Assembly (NCBI RefSeq): GCF_964355755.1
Contig: NC_092678.1
Location: 3,296,922-3,360,921, forward strand
Length of the DNA: 64,000 nucleotides
Reading direction: 5' to 3'
From: Antedon mediterranea
Lineage: Eukaryota; Echinodermata; Crinoidea; Comatulida; Antedonidae
Notes under the pieces: generated by a model
The model's database searches: none
The model's input: the letters and a program-made list of their open reading frames with translations, nothing else
What the model was told of the DNA's origin: nothing
Position numbers and translations under genes: made by a program
Shown: one piece after another, positions 27,001 to 39,000 of the stretch
Numbering within the stretch: the first letter of the stretch is position 1
Layout of the letters: every line of letters starts with the position of its first letter

Positions 27001-30000
27001 GACAATAGAGCAGAATACAAGAACACTTCTAATAACGCTATAAAAAAAAGTTAAGAAATTGACATGTGATATGAAGGTTTTAAGTTTTCGATGGGAAAAA
27101 AAACATTCTCTAACTTGCTCTTTTGGTTATAGTGTTGGCTTCCCAGAGGTCTATTGTCTCTATCAGTTATACTAATTGGAAGTGTTCTTTTAGAGCATCT
27201 AAAGTAAAAAATGATCTCTTTAGTTTTATCTGATTTTTATTTGTTTTTTAAATTGTTACTATACCAAAAGATTTTGGCCGAGACGGTTTAGGGTCAACTT
27301 GACCTGCACCCCTCTATGCATTAATTGACTAAGTGAATAAGTTTTTTACTAAAGGAATTGCATAAAACAAACAATAAAATATCTAAATAAAATTAAACAT
27401 AATGTTAGCATATAATTGATAACATTCTTTTTCATAAAACCCTACCATGTGCTGTAGAAATTAAGACGACCAACAATTGATAAGTTGTCAGTAATATCTT
27501 CAGTTTAAAAAAAAGTTGTTAATTTTTTTTGGAAATGCAATTTTTTCCCCCGTGATTTTAAGGAAAATAAGTAACTCTTCTTCAGAATGTAAATAATATT
27601 ATAAATTTTAAGTTGATTTTCTAGAAAGCAGGAAGGAAATGTCACTGTTATTTCAAATAAAAACTCCCAATATAAACTATTGGTAAACAAAGTTAAATGA
27701 ACTATATAAAACAATGGACCTAAAAATATGAATGACAAAAGCTATTGCATCTCAAACAATGGGTGAAGCTTGCATTTTAAGGGTGGAAACCTCACTTAGG
27801 CATCACAGTCTAGAGTTTAGCATCATTCTAGCTTCTGCAGTCATCGCTATAACATCTACTTGTACGCTTTGCATTATATCTCTATCTTACGTCACGATTG
27901 AAGATTTTAGCCGTTACTCTTTCAGCATTTACTCTACAGTAATTGGTAAAAGGTAAGTCTTAATTAAGCAGCTTAAATTTGAAAAATCACACTCAGTGTG
28001 TCTAGAGGTAGAGTAGCTTATCTTGGATTAGGCCAAGTTGAGCCACCGACAAGTTGAGCCGCCGCCAGAAAAACGTTATTTTCTATGAAAACGGCAAATG
28101 CTAACTTTCGCTGGTGCTCGTTTCTTTTTAATAGAAGTTCTATTTATATTAGGGATAACGATGTACATTCAAAAGTTTAAATATCACGGTTTTTAGTATA
28201 TATATTATTAATTAAAAAAATAATTATGAAAATCTGGCTTGTAGATTCCTTGTGGATTAGGCCAAGTTGAGCCGCCGACAAGTTGAGCCGCCGCCAGAAA
28301 AACGTTATTTTCTATGAAACGCCAAATGCTTACTTTCGCCGGTGCTCGTTTCTATTTAATAGAAGTTCTATTTATATTAATTATTAGATATAATAACGAT
28401 GTATATTCCAAAGTTTATATATCACGGTTTTTAGTATATATTATTAAATATTATAATTAAAGAGAAATAATTATGAATATCTGACTTGTTTGTAGATTCC
28501 AAAATATAAGGCCTAAAACATGACTGAAAGTGATCGTTTTTAGCCAAAAATGACGTAAACATGTTGCCCCCTTAGGCGGCAGTTGTATGAACTAGGCCTA
28601 CTCCATTTTTCGGTAAAATAATTGCATAAAATCACCGTTTTTTAGTAAAATATTCTGTGTATTAACATTGTAAAATTCAATCAAATATGATATTAAAAGA
28701 TAGTAGATAAAAAATAATAATTATTTAACCTCATTCGAAGAGTATCAATACTCTATTAGTCCTGAGAGACAACGTGATTTTACGCGAGAAAAAATATTAT
28801 GGAGTGCAATTAAAAACAATTAAATTATTAAATATGACTACTTTCCTTTGCTGTGTTGTTATGGCGGTTCAAACCAACAAAATTGTAGTATGTAATTATT
28901 ATTTATTTTCATGACACAATAAACCTAAAGACCATGAACTTATGTACTAGGAAACCCCTCTATCACTACGCAAAATGTCGTAAAAGACGCACTGGGCGTT
29001 TCATAGAAATTACCGGCGGCTCAACTTGTCGGCGGCCCAACCGGTCATATCCCCAAAATATAAGGCCTAAAACATCACTGAAAGTGATCGTTTTTAGCCA
29101 AAAATAACATAAACATGTTGCCCCCCCCCCCCCCCCCCACCCAATCGGCAGTTGTATGAACTAGGCCTACTCCATTTTTCGGTAAAATAAATATTACTAC
29201 TTTCCTTTGCTCTGTTATGGCGGTTCAAACCAACAAAAATTTAATATGTAATTAAATATTATTTATTTGCATGACACAATAAACCAAGACCATGAACTTA
29301 TGTACTAGGACACCATCCTAATCACTACGCGAAATGTCGTAAAAGACGCATGCACTTGGCGTTTCATAGAAATCACCGACGGCTCAACTTGTCGGCGGCC
29401 CAACCGGTCATATGCCCTTATCTTATAGAGGTGCTTAATTATGGAACTACTAAGTAACGATCTCAAAACAATTAAATAAATGTTCACATTTTGCCTATCA
29501 ATTAGTATATTAAATACAATGTTGATTAAGTTGCGTAAATAATAATCTGTTCGCTTAAAAGTAGTTTTAGTTATTTTGTTTTTATATTTGTAATCTAGTG
29601 AAATGTAATTTTTGTACTTATTTTTCTATTCTACTTGTATTCCATTAAAATTAAATAAATTATTTACAGTCTTGTTGTCACCGCAATCAAATAAAGTATT
29701 ATTATTAAGACCAAGTTGAAGTATTTCCTTTTTTAAACTAGCTTTTCTTTAATTTAAATAATTGCCATCATCTATTTTAATTTATGTAACAGCGAATCAA
29801 GATATATAAGATTATAATATGCGCTATATAAGAATGAAATATTATTATTCTTATAGTATTGTATTTTTTATTTATTTTACATTTATTCGGTAATAAAAAA
29901 TCACAACAATCCCAGCGGGCAAACCGGTGATTTACAAATACAAAACAAAGAAGAACACAATAAAAAAAGCAAGCAAACAATCTTAATTACATATGAAAAA

Positions 30001-33000
30001 AAAAAACGAAAAAAAGAGATTATAAAAAAACAAAAAAAGGAGATGATAAAAAAACGGAAAAAGGAGATTATAAAAATATACTAAATTATTATTATTTACC
30101 AATTGAAACTATTTATTTTTCAGATGGCGAAAAGAAAGCAAACAAAAAAAACAACAAAGAGCGCCAAAATACCCAAACTAGATAAGGAACAGATTCCATG
30201 TTCTGACAATGAAACCAAAGAAAAGCAGGCAGCTATTAAAGACAATCAAAATAGTGTAGTCAATCCAGTGTCCGTCAATCCGAAGCCAGTCAATCCAACA
30301 AAGAGTGTAGTCAATCCAGTGTCCGTCAATCCGAAGCCAGTCAATCCAACAAAGAGTGCAGTCAATCCAGTGTCCGTCAATCCGAAGCCAGTCAATCCAA
30401 CAAAGAGTGCAGTCAATCCAGTGTCCGTCAATCCGAAGCCAGTCAATCCAACAAAGAGTGTAGTCAATCCAGTGTCCGTCAATCCAAAGCCAGTCAATCC
30501 AACAAAGAGTGTAGTCAATCCAGTGTCCGTCAATCCGAAGCCAGTCAATCCAACAAAGAGTGTAGTCAATCAACAAAATGGGGTGGTGAAAGTCATCTCG
30601 AAGTCTACTAATCCAACAAACAGAGTCGTCAATCCGGTGTCCTTCAATTCATCAAATAGAGTAATCAATTCGAAGTCTACCAATCCAACAAACAGAGTCG
30701 TCAATCCAGTGCTTGCTAATTCATCAAATGGAGTAGTCAACGCCAAGTCTATCAATCCAACGAACAAAGTCGTCAATCCAGTGCTTGCTAATTCATCAAA
30801 TGGAGTAATCAACGCCAAGTCTACTAATTCAACAAACGGAATGGTCAATTCAGTGTCTGCCAATTCATCAAATGGAGTAATCAACTCGAAGTCTACCAAT
30901 CCAACAAACAGAGTGGTCAATCCACCAGTGTCTGCCAATTCAACGAACAGAGTCATCAACCCAGTGCTTGCTAATTCTACAAACAGAGTGGTCGACCCAG
31001 TGGTGGTAAGTTCAACAGGCACTGTCAATGAAGGAGAAACTATTGTGTTTAGACCGAGTATAACAAGCAGTCCTGTTAATGCAACACCACAATCTGGAAG
31101 CACAGTAAGTTTCTGCCATTTCTACTTCCTTTATTTCTCGTCATTCCATTTTTTTATCTTCAGTTTCTGTGTTTGAATTCCCTGTATAATTGTTCTTTTA
31201 TCTCGATGTTCTCTTTTCATAGCTTTGGATGTTGTACTAGTAATTTTAAATAATCTTTATTTTTTCCATTTTGTCTTGTTAATGTTACAAAAAATGTTTT
31301 TTTTTCTCGTGTCAGTTTTTAAAAATCTAACTAAAATTAGTTCTTCAGTTTTAACAACAACCAATTTATCATTTACAACAATGTGAATAATTACAAATTT
31401 GATACTAAATATTTATCAATTTGTTTTAAAATAAATGAAAGTTGATTCGACAGCAAATAAATTGTCATACTGCAGGTAGAGTTATAGTTTCAAACTTTAT
31501 CATACTATAACAACCATCATGGTCAAACATAAACCCAGATTTGAGAGTATTTGATAGTATGTATGCATGCATTATTTATTTATCTTCTGTTTTTTAGACG
31601 ACACCAAGTAACGTTCAAACGACAGTGAACGAGCAAGTAAACTCTGCTGTTCCTCATACAAAACAGCTTCCGCTGCTCATAGCACCTGGTAGAAGAGGTT
31701 TCGTAAGTGTTGGTGATGTCTGTATTTTTTCCAACCTAACTGTGATGGTTTACGACATGATATACTCCAAAGCAGAAGGCATCATTGCCGGTTGTATTAT
31801 CTGTGTACCAGCAAATACAGGTTTGTTAGACAGAAAGAATTTTTGTACATTAAGCTGCCCTGTAAATGAATTAGACGTACTCCAGAATCCTCCAAGAAGT
31901 CAGCCACTCAGAACATTTGGTAAGGAATGTGCATCAAGATCACTGGAGATGGTGCTTATTGAATCTCTTGAAGCTGATTCTACCTATTTACACAATACCA
32001 ACAAATTTAGGCTCGGACATTTCTTTTGCGATTCCTTAGATAAGATTCTAGGACATAGAAGTTTACTTAACAGCTTCTATTTTCTGTACGATGATAAAGT
32101 ATTGCAATTGTTTGGACTGACAAAGGGAAATAATTTTTCTAAGACATTCTTTATGAAAAGCGACTTCCATCTTCTCGATCCTATCCTAGGATCACTCTGG
32201 GACGTGAAGCAGAATGGTGAGCTCACCTACTATGTCCAATCACTAAGATTATCCGTAGACGGTTCCATGATTGTTTGCTATGTGGATTTAACAACTACAA
32301 GGAAAAGATTATGCCACGACTACCGTTCTGTTTTTAGCTATAACACACTTTTGTTATAAGTATGTGCACAAATATTTTGTCGCAGTTTTGGTCGTAGAAT
32401 GTTCATGAGGTACATGCTTCTGCATATAGTTAATGTAAATAATTATTATAAACACTGATACACATGTTGCTAAATCATCTATGTTTTACTGGCTCTGAAT
32501 AAAGTTGATTCATGTTTTACTGCATATAAATAAAATTGCTATTGTTTTTTTAAAGTATTAGTTTGTGTTTTTTTAGCATTCAACGTTACTGTACAGTCTA
32601 ATCCTAGCCAGGTTTTCTACAAGTGGAAACTCCAAAAATGTTTTAAAACATTCCAGTCCTCCAAAAACTGGATACCATTGTAATAGTTTGGGTTTTTGGG
32701 ATATCTGGAACTTTTGAAAACTCTGATTTAGAGTTTTCTGTCATCTGTGATTTTTTATTGATGATAATAAATGTTTAAATATTGAATCAAAAACCAATAT
32801 TCATACCTCAGTTACTCTTTCCAAACATTTTTTAAGGAACTTTGTTTTAAGATGTTGCGGGATGAATCGATACGCCCCTTGGATACTTCCTTCGGACAAT
32901 GCTGCCACCGACTTGGTGTCAATTGAATCATGCAAAAGACTGTAGTATCTGAAATACAAGAAAAGACAACTATTTACCTGCAAATTGAAATCACGAATTT

Positions 33001-36000
33001 GAATAACGATACAGTGTCGTATCTGAAATGAAAAATGTACTATAACAAAAGTGCAACGCAAGTGATTGACCAATGACAAGCAACAAGTTAAATAATTCAT
33101 TTATTGTGATTGCTCAAACTACTTGCATTGCGCTTGTGTCCTAGTGGGAAGCAAGGTTTGATTTGAAGAAAATACATACAAAGCGATAACATAAATTACG
33201 GACATTACAAATAATACATTTATAAAAGGTTTTCCAGGATAGCCCAAAAAGCTTATCAGCTTATTTCCATTGGGATCCTTTACAATCTAAAATAAAAAAT
33301 ATAAACATTACAAAGTATTGCATTAAACACGTAAATATAACAAAAACAATAATATAAAAAACAAGTTAAATTAAAGACTATGATTGACTTATATAGTTAT
33401 TTGGTAGAACAGAAATGTGATTTAACATATTTCTTTAAATTAAATTTGTTTTCTATTTGCTGAATGGAATGAGGTAGGTTATTCCATGCCTTTATGCCTG
33501 TATAATAAAACGTTTTAGATATTTGACTATCAGATTTAGGAACTGAAAATCCATTGACACTACTTCTAGTCATATAATGGTGGTTAGATGAAACTCTTTC
33601 AGTTAAATAAGGTACTGATTTTCCATAAAAAATCTTATGAACATGATTAAGTTTGAGTTGGCAAATTCTATCCTCTAGACATAATTGACCGATTTGGTTC
33701 AGTTCGTCTTTACCAATATGTGCACGATTATTTTTATTTAATATAAACCTAGCAACTTTACAGACCACACAATTAAAATGCGGTTTAAGAAATCCAGAAT
33801 GATTAATTCAACCACTAAAAAATTATCAAGAATATGTCAGAAGGAGCCCACAAACATCGAGATGGATCAGTACACCGAGGTAACCGGTAACTACTCTTCT
33901 GTAAGATGTACTGGGCACACAAGCCAAACGTGTATACAATGAACCTCCAGTTTTAAGTTCTTGACTTGTATTACCATCAGAACTATGATGTAACATAGCC
34001 TTGAATCTGTGCTGATTTGATTTGAAGGCCAGGTGCGGGCAAAAAATTTCTATTGATCATACATTCCAATAATTATCGATCTATAGTTTCCCCTATGTTT
34101 CATAATTTTTTGGATTTTATTTGTGTTACACGAGCTTGTTGAAAATAAGCACTTTCTTATCAGTGGGTGGATAGTTCAAATTACACAGTAAAATCTCTAT
34201 TCTTTTGTACACAAATTTTGTAAATAGAGAGGCATTTTAAAAAGCTATGAAAAATAAACGGTGTGGTAAAAAATGTTATCAGATGACTAAATGCCATCCT
34301 GAGATGAGTAGTAGTAATTTTGTTTATTTTATTTATTTCATTTATATGTAATTTACTTTCTATGGACAAGAGTTTCCGAAATAAAAGATTGAATGAATGA
34401 ATAATATAACTTGAATTTTACATTTCTGGTATTTTTATTCAACTTCAGATTTTTATTTTCATGCTATAGCAAAAATTATCCACCGTATATCCACTAACTT
34501 TTTTCACCTTCTAGGGAGTCACCAGACATGTTATTACATTAGGTTAAACTACCTAACTACTAAAAAAAAAGTCTTCCTGGTTTTTATGGCAGAATTATGC
34601 CAAATTTTGTATTTGACCATATTAAGGGAAATTCATGTTTTTTCATCTTGATTTCTGTTACAAATATTTGATTTATGTACAATTAACCAGATATTATATT
34701 TAAAAGTATCTATGAAAGTATCTTTGCATACCTCTCTTTATCAGGTTCATCTGGTGTAGCAGGCCTTGAGAGACCTAGGGTAGAGAATGTGTAGGAAGGG
34801 AAGACGACACTAAGAACTGCTTTAGTAGGCTCATCAAATTCTCTGCTAGATTGTTCTATATCAATGGTGCCATTCAGTTTTGTGGGCTGAGAACCTGAAA
34901 AAAATTATAATTAAATATGTTAGATACCATAGGTCGTGCGTTTGATGTACTTGGTTTCTCGGAAACCTGGATAAATAAGAACACGCCAATTGACTTATTA
35001 AATATCAATGGATACAATATGTACACTTGTAATAGAGAAGGTAGAGTCGGTGGTGGAGTTTGTCTATATTTAAAAGAACAAATCAACACCGTAACACGTG
35101 ATGATTTTGTATTTAACGATAACTCCATTGATTCACTTTTTCTAGAAATAATAAACACAAACGGCAAAAATACTATTGTAGGTATGTTGTATCGACCACC
35201 AAATTCAAACGTCAACTCGTTTAAATCTGATCTAGAAGAAATCTTACATAAACTTAATCGCAAAAACAAAAACTGCTATATCTTAGGAGATTTTAATCAA
35301 GACTTATTAAAATATGACATTCAAAAAACAACACAGGAATTCACAAACATTATTTACTCAACATCTTTTAGTCCATTAATCAACTTACCCACCAGAATAA
35401 CATCGTCTTCTGCTACAATTTTAGATAATATTATTACAAATGATGATAACATTTCGCATTGTAGAGTAATAGTCACTGACATTACCGATCATCTACCCAT
35501 TTTCATGACAACACACTTGTCATTAAATACTAACACACAAGCTCCAATTACAAAACAAAAAATAATTAATGATACAACATTAAATAACTTGCTTATTGCT
35601 ATTTCTAATGAGGATTGGGGTGAACTATATTTATGCACAGATACCAATACATCATATAACCTATTTATTAAAAAACTATCCAATCTCATAGATAATAACA
35701 TACCTACAAAAAGTAATAAGCCAAATGGTAATACAAAGAAAAAACCATGGATCACAACAGGAATTTTGATTTCAATAAAAAAGAAAAATAAACTTTATAA
35801 AAAATACCTTAAAAACCCAACACAATTATTAAAAAATATATATAAAAAGTACAAAAATAAATTAACTCATTTAATTAGAATTCGGAAAAAAACAATATTA
35901 TTCCAAAAAACTGGATGCAGCTCGACACGATTCAAAGCAAACATGGAAAGTTTTAAATGAAGTTCTAAATAGAAAAAAATCGAGTGTTAAGCCAAATGAG

Positions 36001-39000
36001 GTAATTAACCATAGTAATAAAACTTTGGTATGTGATCCAAAAGGTATGTCTGACGCTTTTAATGACTTCTTCTCCAACATTGGAAATGAATTAGCAAACA
36101 AAATACCAAATGTAAACAATTCTGACTTTAAACAATATATGAGAGAGAGTCAATCCCAATCCATATTTTTCAATCCTACGAATGAAGAAGAGGTCATTGA
36201 AATAGTTAGTCAAATCAAAAATTCAAATTCAGAAGGTGTTGATAACTTAAGTAATCGCATTCTAAAACATATTATTGCTGCTGTGGCATCTCCTCTTGTA
36301 CATATCTTTAACCTCTCTCTTGAGACAGGCATGGTCCCTGATAGTATGAAAGTAGCTAGAGTAGTTCCAATTTTTAAATCTGGCAATAAAAGTGACGTCA
36401 GTAATTATAGGCCGATCTCTATTCTGCCTACCGCTTCAAAAATTCTTGAAAAAATTGTTCAAATTAGAGTAAATAATTATATCACAAAGTTTAACATCCT
36501 TAATAATGCACAATATGGTTTCAGAAAAAACAGTTCTACTTTTATGGCCGTTATAGATCTGGTTGAACGAATAACCGATGCGCTTGATAAGAAAAAAAAT
36601 ACCATCGGAATATTTATTGATTTGTCAAAAGCGTTTGACACCATCAACCATGATATACTTCTTAAAAAATTGGAACACTATGGCATAAGAGGCACGGCCC
36701 TTAAATGGTTTAGAAACTATATTAATGGAAGGAAACAATTTACGTCTATTGATAACACAAGTTCGTGTTTGATGGATATAAATTGCGGTGTACCACAGGG
36801 TTCAATTCTGGGGCCTCTACTTTTTATTTTGTACATTAACGATGTATTTAATTGCTCAAACTCGTTATCTTTTGTTTTATTTGCTGACGACACAAACATA
36901 TCTGCATCTCACGAAAACTTGGATACGCTCATAGAACTAGTTAATGGTGAACTAAAAAATGTTTCGGATTGGTTCATGTGCAATAAACTATCAATCAACG
37001 TTAAAAAAACTAATTACATAATTTTCCGCAATCAGCGAAATCCAAGTAATTTAGAGAATGTAAATATTTATGTCAACAATAAAAGAATAGATAGAGTTAA
37101 ATCGACTAAATTCCTTGGAGTACATATTGATGAATTTCTCACATATAAGAACCACATCAATGTTACAGCTAGGAAAATATCTCGATATGTAGGCATACTA
37201 TATAAAGTAAGACATTTTTTACCAACCTATGCTCTCTGGACAATATACAAATCACTCATTGAACCAGTATTAAATTATTGCAACATAATATGGTGTAGCA
37301 CATTTCCAAGTTATTTAGATGAGTTATTTAAACTCCAGAAAAGGGCATTACGAGCTATAACATGGTCAAAGTTTAATGATTCAATGACTGAATGTTTCTA
37401 TAAATTTAAACTTCTTAAAATTGCGGATATCAATAAGTACCAAATTGGGCTTTTCATGTATAATGTTACTACTAATCAGGACGTGCGTTTTTCATCGCTC
37501 TTTATTAAAAATGGTTCTTACCATAATTATAATACAAGATCTAAAGACAAAATGATACTCAGAAAACGTAATCGTACTTCTACTAGTTTTACTGTGTCAT
37601 GTGTGGGACCCAAATTGTGGAATGACTTGAATTACGAACTACAAAGTACCAAATCAATATATATATTTAAATCATTGTTTAAAGAACATTTATTATCATT
37701 TTACAAATAATTTTAAAAATAATACTTGTTGCAGGATTTAGCTTTTTTTATTATTTATGTTTTAGGTTTTTAGGCTAGTTTTTAGGGACATAGGGGGACA
37801 CAACTAATCAAGCTCTTTTGAGTTTTTATGTGTTTCCTTTTCATCTTTTTTATGTTCTCATATATTGTTGTTGTATATTTTCATGATTGAGGATGAATAA
37901 AGAATATTTGAATTTGAATTTGAAATATCAAGGACAATTACATTTGAGTTTATTGTGATAAATATTTCTGACACAAAAAAAATGAAAAAATTATTGAACT
38001 ATATATTGTTGAATAATGATTCATATAGGCAGACAACGTACATTTCCATTCTCAGACTTTATGACCCCATTTATGATTATGATTGGGTCCTGGACCGCTC
38101 CAGGATCGTGTCCAAATTTAATTGTTTGGTGTTTACCCTTGGATTCCAAATGATGGCCTTTACTTCAATTTCTTAAGCCCTTGGTCACGGTTCACTGCAT
38201 AGGTTGGCCCAAACATAAAAGTTACTCCTGGATCCACCTGGGCAGGCCCAAATCGTAAGTGTAAAAGGGGTCTATGATAAAGAAGGCTGAGTTGGTTTGT
38301 ACGTACCATTACTTTCAGGGGAACTTGATGAAATGGAAGACCCATTCTGTGATTGTCTTCGAACATTGCATGCCGACCCGGTCCGACTAGAACGTAGGCG
38401 AGGACTTGACAATGGTCTTGGATTCAAACCTGCTTCAAGGCGGTCGCTGAGATCTTGGCGTGGACTCAACGGTCCAAATCGGGGTGAAATGTCATCTTGA
38501 CGTGGACTTGGTGGTGTGCTATTTATTGGCGGTAGAGTGTATACTGCAGATTGAGTTGCTGTTAAAGGTCTTTGAGTTGTTAGGCTAGCGGCAGGCTCAG
38601 AATGTCTTCGATTGTGGTTAATATCTCGAGGGCTGAAAAAACAAAATAGAAAAATATTGGTTGTTTTTATTTATATACAGTAAACCGCCATCAAGCATCA
38701 AGGACACAGGCTTTTTTACATTCTATAGCAATCAGGTTTCCCCCCGTGCACATCAGCCTTCATTAGAAAAGTTCACATTCATTTTGATTCGCTTTAACTG
38801 TATTTTGTCTTTATGTCTTTTATGTGTAAACTGACTTTGGGGTTGGGTCAACCGGCTCAGCTACAGTTCACTTAGGTTGACCCTGGTCTTCCCCAATTTG
38901 AAATAGACTGCGTAAATAATGAAATAAAATGAAATTCATCCTAATACCGGACAACTTTTGGCTCAGGGCCAAATATGTCTGGTTTTCCGGAAAGTCTGGT

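Larger units (their letters stand above)
22803..32806 (-). other. DNAH3 intron 7 (10 kb) hosting two plus-strand genes
   Basis: Bounded by the exon 7 donor at 32806 and the exon 8 acceptor at 22803. Contains MITE copies at 22867, 24399 and 26174, nested genes A and B, and a TIR element at 28025-29416. Confidence 0.85.
34910..37925 (+). mobile_element. 5'-truncated APE-RT non-LTR retrotransposon
   Basis: Sits in DNAH3 intron 5 in the opposite orientation. Endonuclease followed by reverse transcriptase, then a 3' UTR ending in a short TTTGAA repeat (about 37908-37925). Belongs to the broad CR1/L2/Jockey-like assemblage; I cannot place the clade. The 5' end is cut inside the endonuclease, as expected for target-primed insertion. 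Confidence 0.85.

Noticed and set aside
30178-30576. Antisense frame with Trp/Ile/Asp repeats opposite gene B
   Set aside because: Mirror of the 51-bp coding repeat; the plus-strand frame has the start, splice sites and paralogue support.
33180-33286. Possible DNAH3 exon with a hydrophobic helix ([14 protein letters not shown])
   Set aside because: It has plausible splice edges and fits exon 7, but exon 6 enters it in a phase that gives an immediate stop, while exon 6 joins exon 7 directly to give the expected ERYYSLL motif.
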